The notes below the pieces were generated by a model. The model made no database searches and was not told the DNA's origin. It saw nothing but the letters and a program-made list of their open reading frames with translations. The position numbers and the translations under genes are program-made. From NCBI RefSeq assembly GCF_008632955.1, contig NZ_CP043959.1, positions 6,200,001-6,264,000 of the forward strand: a DNA stretch of 64,000 nt, in the 5' to 3' direction. How positions within the stretch are numbered: position 1 is the first letter of the stretch; each line of letters begins with the position of its first letter. This document shows positions 7,821 to 17,001 of this stretch, piece by piece. Origin of the DNA: Streptomyces tendae (GTDB lineage: Bacteria > Actinomycetota > Actinomycetes > Streptomycetales > Streptomycetaceae).

Positions 7821-10800
7821 TGCTGGCTCCCGTCGGGACGCTCGTTGCCCGTGCCGTGCGGGTCGTACGGAGTGTCGTAGCCCTGCGTGTAGTTCGGGTC
7901 GTAGCCCTGCGGATACGTCTGGTCGTAACCCTGCTGCGGGGTGCCGTAGGCGTACGGGTCGTACGTCCCGCCCTGCTGCGGGTAGCCGTCCGCCTGGTAC
8001 TGGCCGCCGTAGGCGTCGGTGCCGGCCGGGTACTGCTGGTACGGGGCGGCCGCGTAGGCGTTCTCGTCGTACTCGGCGTTCCGGTACCGCGCCTGGTCCC
8101 AGTCGGCGTAGTCGCCCTGGTGCGGGACGGGCGCCGGGGGCTGCTCCGGCGGGGCCGGGTGGTGCTCGGGCGGGGCGGGCACGCCGCCGTCCGCCTCCGT
8201 GCCGTCGGTGTACTCCGCGCCGTCGGGGAACCGCTCGTCGTCGGTGTACTCGACGCCGTCGGTACCGTCCGCCGCCGCGGCCTCCGCCTCGGCCTGTGCG
8301 CGCAGCCGGCGGGCCCGGCGGCCCTCTCCGGCCACGGCCTCGGCCGGGACGGGTGCCTCCTCCGGCAGGTCGTCGTCGATGTCGCGGCGCCGGCCGGGCA
8401 GGGCCATGACGACGAGGACGACGGCGAGCAATCCCTGCGCCCACAGCCAGGCGGTGTGGGTGAACGGGTCCTCGTAGGTGACGTCCAGCTTGCCGCCGGA
8501 GGCGGGAAGTTCGAAGCCCTGGGCCCAGCCGTCGACGGTGGTGCGGGTGAGCGGCTTGCCGTCGAGGGTGGCGGTCCAGCCCTCCGCGGCGGTGTCCGCC
8601 AGGCGCAGGACGCGGCCCTCCTCGCCGTCCGGGATCTCGGTGTGGATCTCGACCGGTCCCGCGGCCACCGGCTCGGGGGCGGTACCGCTGCCCTCGGCGG
8701 GCACGACGGTCGCGCGGGCGACCTGCCGGTCGACCCGCCACAGCGCGCCGCCCGCCTGCTGGCTGAGCCGGCTCAGACCCGGGGTGGCGTCCAGCACCCG
8801 GGTGACCTCGCGCGGGGCCCCCTGGTGCACCAGGACGTAGCGGACGGCGAAGCCGCCGAGTTCGTCGGCCTGGTCCGCGCCGGAGCCGGCGACGAGGTTG
8901 GCGACGACACCGTCGAGCAGCTTGTTCTCGCCGTCCTGGGCGGTGATCTCCGCGTCGCCCATGCGGGCGCCGGAGCCGCGCACCAGGACGTAGCCGACGT
9001 GGTCGGCGGAGTCGGTGTCGAGGACCAGGGTGCGGGCCTGGTCGCGGGTGGCGCTCTCCTCGGCGACGAACGCGGGCACCTGCACCGGGTCGCGCCGCTC
9101 GACGGGCCCGTCGGCGCCGCGGACCATCCAGCCGGCGGCGAGCACCAGCGGGCCGACGGCGCAGGCCAGCGCGATCAGGGCGGCGACCGGCTGGCGCCAG
9201 CCGAAGCTCTGCTCCGCGACCCGCGCGCGTGCCCCGTCGGCGCCCAGCGTGCCGGCGGCCAGCAGCGCGATGCCGTAGACGAGGGTGGCGGGGCCGGCCC
9301 AGGCGGAGTTGTTGGACAGGACCGCCAAGACGAGGCCCACCAGGGCTGCCGTCCAGGCGGTGAGGATGGGCGTACGGCGCTCGGCGCGCAGCAGGGCGGC
9401 GAGCGCGGCGAGGACCAGGCCGATCAGCAGCAGCCCGCCGCTGGTGCCCGGCCCGCCGGGGGCGGCGCCGAGCAGGTCGACCCCGGAGGCGGCCGACGGC
9501 CCGTACGGCAGTCCGGCCTCCCTGAAGAAGCCGAACGGGAGCAGGGACAGCGACCAGGGGGCGAGCACCAGCAGGGGGCTGCCGAACTGTGCCAGGAAGC
9601 GCGGGCCGTACGCCTTGAGGTCGGCCCTGCGCAGGACCAGCACGCCGATGCCGAGGACCAGCGCGATCGGCCACACGATCGGGGTGAACGCGGTGGTGAC
9701 GGTGAGCAGCAGCGCGTACGCCCAGGTGGCGCGCCAGCTACCACGGCCGTCGGGGGCGGTGAGGCCGCTCGCGGCGATGCCGGCGCGGGCGAGCAGGGGC
9801 AGCAGGACGGCGAGCACGGCGGTGCCGATGCGGCCGGAGGCCAGGGCGCCGGTCGCGGCGGGCAGGAAGGCGTAGGCGACGGCCGCCCACGCGCGCAGCA
9901 GCCGGGACTCGACGAGCGGGCGGGAGGCGAAGTACGCGGTGAAGCCGGCCAGCGGCACCGAGCCGACCAGCAGGACGGTGACGGCGAGGCCGGTGGAGCC
10001 GAGCAGCAGGGACGCAAGCGCCGCGAGGATCGCCAGGTAGGGCGGTGCGGTACCGGTGCCGCCCGCCCCCACGGCGTGCCAGGCGTCGGTGTAGCGGGCC
10101 CACAGGTCGCCGGAGTCGGCGGGCGCGGGCAGCAGGGCACCGCCGGCCAGCGCGCCGCCGCCGAGGAGCTGACGGCAGGCCACCAGGGACACCAGCAGCA
10201 GGAGCAGGAAGAGCACCGGGCCGGGCCGGCGGGCGATCCGCTTGAGGCGGGCGAACTGCTCCACCTCGAGGAAGTCGGCGTCGTCGCCGCCGGGTCCGGA
10301 CTCCATCCCGCTGCCGTGCCGCCCCGCGCCGGAGACGGCCTCGGGGTCGGAGCGGCCGACGAGGTTGCTCGCCACCTGTTCCACGGTGACGCGGACGGTC
10401 GCGCCGGGCGGCGGGAACAGCGGCCGCAGTTCGTCCTTGTCGACCTGGGGGCTGCCGCGGTCACGGCGTCCGGCGAGGACGCGCTCGGGGCGCAGCAGAA
10501 CACCCATGAGGCCGCGGATCTCGTCGACGGCCTGCCCGGGCACCTTGCCGACCAGGTAGGCGAGGGTGCGCAGCAGGGTGCCGAGGACGATCCGCAGCAG
10601 CACCCAGGGCAGGGCGGCGGTACGGGTGTTGACCAGCAGGGTGTGGACGGCGCCGGCCTTGTCCACCTTGTGCGGAGAGGCGGCGGTGCGGCCCACGCAG
10701 TCGACGGTGCGGCGCTCGCGGGACGCGGCCTCGGCGTGCCGGACGACCGCCTCGGGCGCGACCAGCACCCGGTAGCCGGCCGCGTTGACGCGCCAGCACA

Positions 10801-11605
10801 GGTCGACGTCGTCACGCATGAGGGGCAGGTGCCGGTCGAACCCGCCGAGCTGTTCGAAGACGTCGCGGCGGACGAGCATGCCGGCCGTGGACACGCTCAG
10901 CACCGGCCGTACGTGGTCGTGCTGGCCCTGGTCCTGCTCGCGGCGGTCCAGGCCGGTCCAGCGGCGGCCGGAGTTGGCGATGGAGACGCCGACCTCGAGC
11001 AACTGCCTGCGGTCGTACCAGCCGCGGAGTTTGGGGCCGACGACGGCCACGTCCTCGCGGCCGAGCTCGTACTCGTTCTCCACGACGCGCAGCAGTTCGG
11101 ACAGCGCGCCCGGCTCGGGGGCGCTGTCGTCGTGCAGCAGCCAGAGCCACTGGACCGGTTCGCCGTGCGGCAGGTCCGGCAGGTCGTAGGCGTCGTCGCG
11201 CCAGCTGCGGGTGACCGGGTCCCAGCCGCTCGGCCGCTTCAGATAGGGCAGGTCGTCCGGAGTGAGGTGGGGGGCGCCGCGGTGGCACTCCTCGACGGCC
11301 TGGCCGAAGCCGGTGCGCCGGGCGAGGTGCAGCACGCGGTCGTCGCCCAGGGCCTCACTGACCAGCCGGGCGGAGTCGTCCGCGCTGCCGGTGTCGGCGG
11401 CCATGGCGAACTGGACGGGGCGCTCCTGGCCTAGCAGCCCGGCGAGCGCGTCCGGCAGCCAGCGGGCGCCGTCGTGGGAGACGAGGACCGCGGTCACCAC
11501 GTGACGCGGGAACTCTGGTGCGGCAGCGAGGTCTTGACGGGCTGCCGGGTGGCTGTGCACGGACATCGAGGTACGGGCCCCGGTTCGAATGGACTGTGGG
11601 GACAC
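7817..11605 (-). CDS. Large GT2 glycosyltransferase fused to polytopic membrane region
   Basis: 1262 residues from GTG 11605; ATG 11566 (MSVHSHPA) is an alternative start and neither has a strong ribosome site. Residues 30-300 are a GT-A glycosyltransferase 2 fold: AVLVSHDGARWL, LLHDDSAPEPGAL (DxD-like DDS), RDDVDLCWRVNAAG. Residues about 465-800 hold 10 or more membrane spans, then an extracytoplasmic domain, a final span near 1100, and a C-terminal tail of about 100 residues extremely rich in Tyr, Gln, Gly, Asp and Pro. It is probably a polyprenyl-dependent envelope glycosyltransferase; donor and acceptor are unknown. It lies downstream of whiB and is coupled to DUF5719. Confidence 0.88.
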   Translation of the reverse strand: MSPQSIRTGARTSMSVHSHPAARQDLAAAPEFPRHVVTAVLVSHDGARWLPDALAGLLGQERPVQFAMAADTGSADDSARLVSEALGDDRVLHLARRTGFGQAVEECHRGAPHLTPDDLPYLKRPSGWDPVTRSWRDDAYDLPDLPHGEPVQWLWLLHDDSAPEPGALSELLRVVENEYELGREDVAVVGPKLRGWYDRRQLLEVGVSIANSGRRWTGLDRREQDQGQHDHVRPVLSVSTAGMLVRRDVFEQLGGFDRHLPLMRDDVDLCWRVNAAGYRVLVAPEAVVRHAEAASRERRTVDCVGRTAASPHKVDKAGAVHTLLVNTRTAALPWVLLRIVLGTLLRTLAYLVGKVPGQAVDEIRGLMGVLLRPERVLAGRRDRGSPQVDKDELRPLFPPPGATVRVTVEQVASNLVGRSDPEAVSGAGRHGSGMESGPGGDDADFLEVEQFARLKRIARRPGPVLFLLLLLVSLVACRQLLGGGALAGGALLPAPADSGDLWARYTDAWHAVGAGGTGTAPPYLAILAALASLLLGSTGLAVTVLLVGSVPLAGFTAYFASRPLVESRLLRAWAAVAYAFLPAATGALASGRIGTAVLAVLLPLLARAGIAASGLTAPDGRGSWRATWAYALLLTVTTAFTPIVWPIALVLGIGVLVLRRADLKAYGPRFLAQFGSPLLVLAPWSLSLLPFGFFREAGLPYGPSAASGVDLLGAAPGGPGTSGGLLLIGLVLAALAALLRAERRTPILTAWTAALVGLVLAVLSNNSAWAGPATLVYGIALLAAGTLGADGARARVAEQSFGWRQPVAALIALACAVGPLVLAAGWMVRGADGPVERRDPVQVPAFVAEESATRDQARTLVLDTDSADHVGYVLVRGSGARMGDAEITAQDGENKLLDGVVANLVAGSGADQADELGGFAVRYVLVHQGAPREVTRVLDATPGLSRLSQQAGGALWRVDRQVARATVVPAEGSGTAPEPVAAGPVEIHTEIPDGEEGRVLRLADTAAEGWTATLDGKPLTRTTVDGWAQGFELPASGGKLDVTYEDPFTHTAWLWAQGLLAVVLVVMALPGRRRDIDDDLPEEAPVPAEAVAGEGRRARRLRAQAEAEAAAADGTDGVEYTDDERFPDGAEYTDGTEADGGVPAPPEHHPAPPEQPPAPVPHQGDYADWDQARYRNAEYDENAYAAAPYQQYPAGTDAYGGQYQADGYPQQGGTYDPYAYGTPQQGYDQTYPQGYDPNYTQGYDTPYDPHGTGNERPDGSQQ

Positions 11606-11671
11606 CCGTGCCCGGTGGGGGCGGCGGGGCGTCTCGGACGAGCGCCCACACTATCGGCTGGACAACAAGGG

Positions 11672-11708
11672 GGCCCGTCGCCTGTGGACAACCCACCGGC
11701 GACGGGCC
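11672..11708 (-). terminator. Hairpin downstream of whiB, loop carrying a DnaA-box-like site
   Basis: GGCCCGTCGCC (11672-11682) is complementary to GGCGACGGGCC (11698-11708) with a 15-base loop. The loop contains TGTGGACAA (11683-11691), the reverse complement of TTGTCCACA. The hairpin lies 70 bases after the whiB stop on its strand and before the glycosyltransferase start, so it probably terminates or attenuates whiB transcription. Confidence 0.55.
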
Positions 11709-11779
11709 TTAAGTGACGTTTGCACTAAGAAGCGTGTGTATGTACGGAGTGACGGGGGGCGGCGGTGACACGTCGCCCG

Positions 11780-12043
11780 TCAGACTGCGGCCTTCTTGAG
11801 GCGTCGGCGCTCACGCTCGGACAGTCCGCCCCAGATGCCGAAGCGTTCGTCGTTGGCGAGGGCGTACTCGAGGCACTCGGAACGGACCTCGCAGGCGAGG
11901 CAGACCTTCTTGGCCTCCCGGGTGGAGCCGCCCTTCTCGGGGAAGAAGGACTCGGGGTCGGTCTGGGCGCACAGTGCGCGCTCCTGCCAGCCGAGTTCCT
12001 CGTCCGCGTCGTCGACCAGCAGTTGCTGCACCAGCTCGGTCAT
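11780..12043 (-). CDS. whiB: WhiB developmental iron-sulfur regulator
   Basis: 87 residues, MTELVQQLLVDDADEELGWQ at the N-terminus. The four [4Fe-4S] cysteines are Cys25, Cys48, Cys51 and Cys57 (C...CxxCxxxxxC); the turn motif GIWGG is at 69-73 and a basic tail (RERRRLKKAAV) follows. It agrees with my recollection of S. coelicolor WhiB, which with WhiA switches on septation genes in aerial hyphae. A good ribosome site (GAGGGG) precedes the ATG. Regulation probably comes from the long upstream region on its 5' side (12044-12764). Confidence 0.95.
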   Translation of the reverse strand: MTELVQQLLVDDADEELGWQERALCAQTDPESFFPEKGGSTREAKKVCLACEVRSECLEYALANDERFGIWGGLSERERRRLKKAAV

Positions 12044-12764
12044 GTGCGCCCCTCGTCAGTCTTTTCGCGTCCCCGTGATGTAGCCGTTACCGATTCCGGC
12101 TGAACGACACGAGTGAAATTACAAGTGTGCTGCTCCGGGCGAGTCAAGCCGAGATCTGCTATTGAGCCCCTTATTCACTCTGCGGAACCAAGGCCGAGCG
12201 GAAAGTGTTCAAATCACCCTAAACCTTGACGCAACTGTGGGACCCACGAGGACGTCCAGCCCTACGCAGAGCCTCATAGGGGAGGACGCCCTGGAGATCG
12301 ATCTCGTTCCGACACCCGCGTCGAAGCGAACCGCATCACAGTCGGATCACGGGATCGCAACGGCGCACAGGGTGCCCGGCCGTGCGCACCTTGTGTCCCG
12401 GGTAGCGACTGAGCAAACCTTTCACCTCTCAGATGCACCGGATGAGGTGAACCCGATCCCACATACCGGGCGTCGAGTTGACAGAGGTGGAGTGAACGGC
12501 TGTCCTTGTGGGCATGCTCGCGAATCCGGCACTCACCTCGACCCGCTCCGCCGGGTTCCTCGGTGCTGCCCGCACTCGCTGTAGCTGTCGCCGCACCGGC
12601 TGTTGAGCCCACCGCTCCCGCCCCGCCGCATCACATCGCCACGACGCGGCCGCTGTCTCCACCCGCTCCCACCGGGGCACCCTGCCGCCGCCCGCGATCC
12701 GGGCCCGACGCGGCGTGACACCCCCACCGCCCTCTCCTTATCTGCGCCGAGGACCCCGCATCCC
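12044..12764. other. 720-bp intergenic region between divergent whiB and cysteine dioxygenase
   Basis: No convincing gene. Its composition is less GC-biased than the flanking genes (for example around 12110-12180), typical of a promoter region. It must contain the whiB promoters (leftward) and the dioxygenase promoter (rightward). A TTGACA at 12478-12483 could be a rightward -35 box, but no good -10 box follows at normal spacing. An open frame at 12162-12584 lacks GC-skewed third positions and resembles nothing I know. Confidence 0.6.
12421..12451. promoter_or_regulatory. Inverted repeat upstream of whiB, possible regulator site
   Basis: TTCACCTC (12421-12428) and GAGGTGAA (12444-12451) form a perfect 8-bp inverted repeat with a 15-base spacer, about 380 bases upstream of the whiB start. 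The TCACC/GGTGA arms resemble half-sites of the developmental repressor BldD, which is known to target whiB in other streptomycetes. The link here is inference from sequence. Confidence 0.3.
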
Positions 12765-13298
12765 ATGAACAGCGACAGCGACCTCCAGATCGCCGGTGAC
12801 ATCCTCGAAGTCCCGCACCTGCTCCAGCCGCCGCGTGAACACCCGGCCACCGTGGCCGAGTTCGCCGGACTGGCCCGCGCCGTCGCCGCCGACCGCGCCC
12901 AGTGGGAGCACCTCGTGCGGTACGACGCCACCACCCGCTGGTACCACCGGCTGCGTACCGGCCCCGGTTACGAGGTGTGGTTGCTGTCCTGGGTGCCCGG
13001 CCAGGGCAGCGGTCCGCACGACCACGGCCGCTCCTCCGGTGTGTTCACCGTCCTGGACGGCACCCTGACCGAGCACACCGACCGCGGCACGCGCGTGCTG
13101 ACCGCCGGGACCTTCCAGGTGTGCGCCCCTGGCTACGCCCACGACGTCGTCAACGACGCCCTCGAACCCGCGGTCAGCCTGCACATCTACTACCCGGGCC
13201 TGACCGAGATGCCGATGCACCCCGCCTCCCGGCTCCGTCCGGCCACGGCCTCCCCCGCCGCCCCGCACTGCGAGGCGCGTCCGGCGCCGGTCCGGTGA
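12765..13298 (+). CDS. Cysteine dioxygenase family protein
   Basis: 177 residues from ATG 12765 (MNSDSDLQIAGDILE). Cupin fold with the iron ligands of type I cysteine dioxygenase: His85 and His87 in GSGPHDHGRSSG, and His126 in GYAHDVVN. The family oxidises L-cysteine to cysteine sulfinate using Fe(II) and O2. No Cys aligned with the mammalian Cys-Tyr crosslink is evident near residue 90, where Gly92 follows, as in bacterial enzymes. The C-terminal 25 residues are low-complexity. The ribosome site is weak. It precedes fbiA by 41 bases, so read-through is possible. Confidence 0.88.
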   Translation: MNSDSDLQIAGDILEVPHLLQPPREHPATVAEFAGLARAVAADRAQWEHLVRYDATTRWYHRLRTGPGYEVWLLSWVPGQGSGPHDHGRSSGVFTVLDGTLTEHTDRGTRVLTAGTFQVCAPGYAHDVVNDALEPAVSLHIYYPGLTEMPMHPASRLRPATASPAAPHCEARPAPVR

Positions 13299-13339
13299 CT
13301 GGCTGACGCGATGTCGTAGCGGCCTGCGAGGATGGCCCC

Positions 13340-14299
13340 ATGCGCATTGTGGTTCTGGCAGGCGGCATCGGCGGTGCCCGTTTCCTGCGTGGTCTGAAGC
13401 GGGCCGTGCCGGACGCGGACATCACGGTCATCGGCAACACCGGGGACGACATCCACCTCTTCGGGCTGAAGGTCTGCCCGGACCTCGACACGGTGATGTA
13501 CACGCTCGGCGGCGGTATCAACGAGGAGCAGGGCTGGGGGCGGAGCGACGAGACCTTCCACCTCAAGGAGGAACTCGCGGCGTACGGCGTGGGCCCGGAG
13601 TGGTTCGGGCTGGGCGACCGCGACTTCGCCACGCACATCGTGCGCACGCAGATGCTCGGCGCCGGCTTCCCGCTCAGCGCGGTGACCGAGGCGCTGTGCG
13701 ACCGGTGGCAGCCCGGCGTGCGCCTCATCCCGATGACCGACGACCGTGTGGAGACGCACGTGGCGGTCGAGCTCGACGGCGAGCGCAAGGCGGTCCACTT
13801 CCAGGAGTACTGGGTGCGGCTGCGCGCCTCGGTGCCCGCGGAGGCGGTCGTGCCGGTCGGCGCGGAGCAGTCCAAGCCCGCCCCGGGCGTCCTGGAGGCG
13901 ATCGCCGAGGCCGACGTCGTCCTCTTCCCGCCGTCCAACCCCGTGGTGTCGGTCGGCACCATCCTCGCCGTGCCCGGCATCCGCGAGGCCATCGCCGACG
14001 CGGGCGTGCCGGTCGTCGGCCTGTCGCCGATCGTCGGGGACGCGCCCGTGCGCGGCATGGCCGACAAGGTGCTCGCCGCCGTCGGCGTGGAGTCCACGGC
14101 CGCCGCCGTCGCCGAGCACTACGGCTCCGGGCTGCTGGACGGCTGGCTGGTCGACACCGTCGACGTGGCCTGGGTGGAGCGGGTCGAGGCGGCGGGCATC
14201 CGCTGCCGGGCCGTACCGCTGATGATGACCGACGTGGACGCCGCCGCCGGGATGGCCCGGGAGGCGCTGGCCCTGGCCGAGGAGGTCCGGACGGCATGA
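13340..14299 (+). CDS. fbiA: 2-phospho-L-lactate/phosphoenolpyruvate transferase of F420 biosynthesis
   Basis: 319 residues, typical for CofD/FbiA. The N-terminus MRIVVLAGGIGGARFLRGL carries the glycine-rich nucleotide loop, followed by GNTGDDIHLFGLKVCPDLDTV and GWGRSDETFHLKEEL, both family signatures. In actinobacteria it joins phosphoenolpyruvyl-guanosine diphosphate to the deazaflavin Fo, giving dehydro-F420-0. Its stop overlaps the fbiB start (ATGA, 14296-14299), so the two are translationally coupled. Fo synthase (fbiC) and fbiD are not in the window. Confidence 0.95.
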   Translation: MRIVVLAGGIGGARFLRGLKRAVPDADITVIGNTGDDIHLFGLKVCPDLDTVMYTLGGGINEEQGWGRSDETFHLKEELAAYGVGPEWFGLGDRDFATHIVRTQMLGAGFPLSAVTEALCDRWQPGVRLIPMTDDRVETHVAVELDGERKAVHFQEYWVRLRASVPAEAVVPVGAEQSKPAPGVLEAIAEADVVLFPPSNPVVSVGTILAVPGIREAIADAGVPVVGLSPIVGDAPVRGMADKVLAAVGVESTAAAVAEHYGSGLLDGWLVDTVDVAWVERVEAAGIRCRAVPLMMTDVDAAAGMAREALALAEEVRTA

Positions 14300-15612
14300 G
14301 CGAGGCGAATCCGACCCCCGGCGGCTACCGGGTCTGGGCGGTGCCCGGCCTGCCCGAGGTCCGGCCCGGCGACGACCTGGCCAAGCTGATCGCGGCCGCC
14401 GCACCCGACCTCGCGGACGGCGACGTCGTGCTGGTCACCTCGAAGATCGTCTCCAAGGCCGAGGGCCGGATCGTCGAGGCCACCGACCGGGAGGCCGCGA
14501 TCGACGCGGAGACGGTGCGCGTGGTGGCCCGCCGAGGCCCTCTGCGGATCGTGGAGAACCGGCAGGGCCTGGTCATGGCCGCGGCCGGGGTCGACGCCTC
14601 CAACACACCTCCCGGCACGGTCCTCCTGCTGCCCGAGGACCCGGACGCCTCCGCGCGCACGATCCGCGGGGGCCTGCGCGACGCGCTCGGCGTCGAGGTC
14701 GGCGTGCTGGTCACCGACACCTCCGGCCGCCCCTGGCGCGCCGGACTGACCGACGTGGCGATCGGCGCCGCGGGCGTCCGCGTCCTGGACGACCTGCGCG
14801 GCGGGACCGACGCGCACGGCAACCCGCTCGCCGCCACGGTCGTCGCCACCGCCGACGAGCTCGCCGCGGCGGGCGACCTGGTCAAGGGCAAGACGGCCGG
14901 CCTCCCGGTGGCCGTGGTCCGCGGCCTGCCGCACACGGTGGCCTCCGACGACAGCGAGGGCGCTCGCGCGCTGGTCCGCGGCGCGCGCGACGACATGTTC
15001 CGCCTGGGCACCTCCGAGGCGGTCCGCCAGGCGGTCACCCAGCGCCGTACGGTGCGGGCCTTCACGGACGAGCCGGTCGACCCCGCGGCGGTACGCCGTG
15101 CCGTGGCCGCCGCCGTCACCGCCCCCGCGCCGCACCACACCACGCCATGGCGCTTCGTCCTCCTCGAGTCTCCCGGGTCCCGCACCCGGCTGCTCGACGC
15201 CATGCGTGACGCGTGGATCGCCGACCTGCGCCGCGACGGCAAGACGGAGGAGTCCGTCGCCAAGCGGATCCGCCGCGGTGACGTCCTGCGCAACGCGCCG
15301 TACCTGGTCGTGCCCTGCCTGGTCATGGACGGTTCGCACCACTACGGCGACGCCCGCCGGGACGGCGCGGAGCGGGAGATGTTCGTCGTCGCCACGGGCG
15401 CGGGCGTGCAGAACTTCCTGGTGGCCCTCGCGGGCGAGCGGCTGGGGTCGGCCTGGGTGTCGTCGACGATGTTCTGCCGTGACGTGGTCCGGGAGGTCCT
15501 GGACCTGCCCGCCGGCTGGGACCCGATGGGCGCGGTGGCGGTGGGCCACCCGGCCGAGGATCCCCGCCCGCGGCCCGAGCGGGACGCGGGACGCTTCATC
15601 GAGGTGCGGTGA
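14296..15612 (+). CDS. fbiB: Bifunctional F420-0:gamma-glutamyl ligase / dehydro-F420 reductase
   Basis: 438 residues with two domains. Residues 8-245 are CofE-like (WAVPGLPEVRPGDDL, VLVTSKIVSKAEGR, VLVTDTSGRPWRAGLTDVAIG), which adds glutamates to F420-0. Residues 255-438 are an FMN nitroreductase fold (RRTVRAFTDEPVD, GAGVQNFLVALAGERLGSAWVSS), which in mycobacterial FbiB reduces dehydro-F420-0. The two-domain architecture is characteristic of actinobacteria. Its start lies inside the fbiA stop codon overlap. Confidence 0.95.
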   Translation: MSEANPTPGGYRVWAVPGLPEVRPGDDLAKLIAAAAPDLADGDVVLVTSKIVSKAEGRIVEATDREAAIDAETVRVVARRGPLRIVENRQGLVMAAAGVDASNTPPGTVLLLPEDPDASARTIRGGLRDALGVEVGVLVTDTSGRPWRAGLTDVAIGAAGVRVLDDLRGGTDAHGNPLAATVVATADELAAAGDLVKGKTAGLPVAVVRGLPHTVASDDSEGARALVRGARDDMFRLGTSEAVRQAVTQRRTVRAFTDEPVDPAAVRRAVAAAVTAPAPHHTTPWRFVLLESPGSRTRLLDAMRDAWIADLRRDGKTEESVAKRIRRGDVLRNAPYLVVPCLVMDGSHHYGDARRDGAEREMFVVATGAGVQNFLVALAGERLGSAWVSSTMFCRDVVREVLDLPAGWDPMGAVAVGHPAEDPRPRPERDAGRFIEVR

Positions 15613-15672
15613 GCCCGGCGCGCGGGCGCCTACCCTCGTAGGTGCCCTTCGCTCTCACCCCAGGGATGACTC

Positions 15673-16674
15673 GTGGCCGGACACTTCGCTCCCCGCCCGA
15701 CGCGGACCACCGTGCGCGGCGGCCATGTCGTCGTGCCCGCGCGGGTCCCGCGCCAGGCACCGGCCTCCCCGCGGGTGCGGACCTGGGTGCCTGACGGCCC
15801 CCTCGACCTGGGCCTGGTGCTCGGACCGCTGCGGCGCGGCACCGGCGACCCGACGTTCCGGACGACCCCGGACGGAGCGGCGTGGCGGACCAGCCTGACG
15901 CCGGTGGGCCCGGGGACTCTCCGGGTGACGCAGCGGGGCGAGGGCATCCGGGGCGAGGCGTGGGGGCCCGGCGCGGACTGGCTCCTGGAGCAGCTGCCGG
16001 AGCTGCTCGGGGCCGCCGACGACCCGGCCGCCTTCGTCCCCCGGCACAGACTGCTGGCGCACACCCGGCACCGGCGTCCGGGACTGCGGCTGCTGCGCAC
16101 CGGGCTGGTGCTGGAGTCGCTGATCCCGTCGATCCTGGAGCAGAAGGTCACCACCGGGGACGCGTACCGGGCGTGGCGGCTGCTGGTGCGTAAGTTCGGC
16201 GTGCCGGCGCCTGGGCCCGCCCCTGAGCGGATGGCGGTGATGCCGGCGCCGCGCACCTGGGCGCTGATCCCCTCCTGGGAGTGGCACCGCGCCGGGGTCG
16301 ACGACAAGCGGGCGTCCACGGTGCTGCGCGCGGTGCGGGTCGCCGCGCGGCTGGAGGAGGCGGCGCGGATGCCCGCGGAGGAGGCGCGGGCGCGGCTGGA
16401 ACTGGTGTCGGGGATCGGGCCGTGGACGTCGGCGGAGACGGTGCAGCGCAGTCATGGGGCGGCGGACTCGGTGACGACGGGGGACCTGCATCTGCCGGGG
16501 ATCGTGGGATGGGCTCTGGCGGGGGACCGGGATGCGGACGACTCCATGATGTTGTCCTTGCTGGAGCCTTATGCGGGGCAGCGGCATCGGGCCGCGCGGT
16601 TGATCCTGCTGAGCGGGAGGACGCCTCCGCGGCGGGCGCCCCGTATGCCGCACGGTGACATCGCCCGCTTCTGA
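15673..16674 (+). CDS. AlkA-like DNA-3-methyladenine glycosylase (HhH-GPD)
   Basis: 333 residues from GTG 15673 with GGGA about 8 bases upstream. The HhH-GPD core is residues 145-320: LIPSILEQKVT, a helix-hairpin-helix at about 244-262 (LELVSGIGPWTSAETVQ) and the catalytic Asp271 in TTGDLHLP. It removes alkylated bases in base-excision repair. The N-terminal 130 residues resemble the AlkA N-terminal domain. It lies 60 bases after fbiB, a neighbour without obvious functional link. Confidence 0.88.
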   Translation: MAGHFAPRPTRTTVRGGHVVVPARVPRQAPASPRVRTWVPDGPLDLGLVLGPLRRGTGDPTFRTTPDGAAWRTSLTPVGPGTLRVTQRGEGIRGEAWGPGADWLLEQLPELLGAADDPAAFVPRHRLLAHTRHRRPGLRLLRTGLVLESLIPSILEQKVTTGDAYRAWRLLVRKFGVPAPGPAPERMAVMPAPRTWALIPSWEWHRAGVDDKRASTVLRAVRVAARLEEAARMPAEEARARLELVSGIGPWTSAETVQRSHGAADSVTTGDLHLPGIVGWALAGDRDADDSMMLSLLEPYAGQRHRAARLILLSGRTPPRRAPRMPHGDIARF

Positions 16675-17001
16675 CCGAGGGGGTGTGGAGCCCCGTACGG
16701 AAGGGGGCGTACGTCCGCTGTGTGCGCACCGTGGGCTGCGGCACCCGACGTGTGCTGCGCACCCGTTCCCTCCCTCTCACCCGGCGTGATCGTGGGCCGG
16801 GGGGCGTTCGCGCGGCCCGGCGCAAACGGGGTGCCGCCGGCGCCCACCCGTGCCGCCCCAGGCGGCACGACTGCCCGCGGTGGGCGGCGGTGCAGCCGCG
16901 TACGACGGGAGGGGACGGGATGGGGGTGGGCGCCCGCAGCGGCCGGCGCGTCCACACCCTGCACCACCCACCCACCGTGGGCGCCGCGCCAGCCCCCGGG
17001 G
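16675..17001. other. Convergent intergenic region with hairpin
   Basis: Noncoding gap of 327 bases between convergent genes. The only clear element is a perfect hairpin at 16850-16868 (GTGCCGCC, loop CCA, GGCGGCAC), a plausible terminator for either side. Open frames here show no protein-like composition. Confidence 0.55.

Noticed and set aside
6204..9674. DUF5719 as a 1156-residue protein
   Set aside because: The N-terminal 600 codons are an out-of-phase shadow of the glycosyltransferase; signal sequence and GTGA overlap place the true start at 7820.
7856..11434. A 1192-codon open frame on the + strand opposite the glycosyltransferase
   Set aside because: Composition is that of an antisense shadow in GC-rich DNA, with no domain resemblance, while the minus strand encodes a clear GT2/membrane protein.
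12162..12584. 140-codon open frame in the whiB upstream region
   Set aside because: No GC-skewed third positions, no ribosome site, no family resemblance; the region is better read as regulatory DNA.
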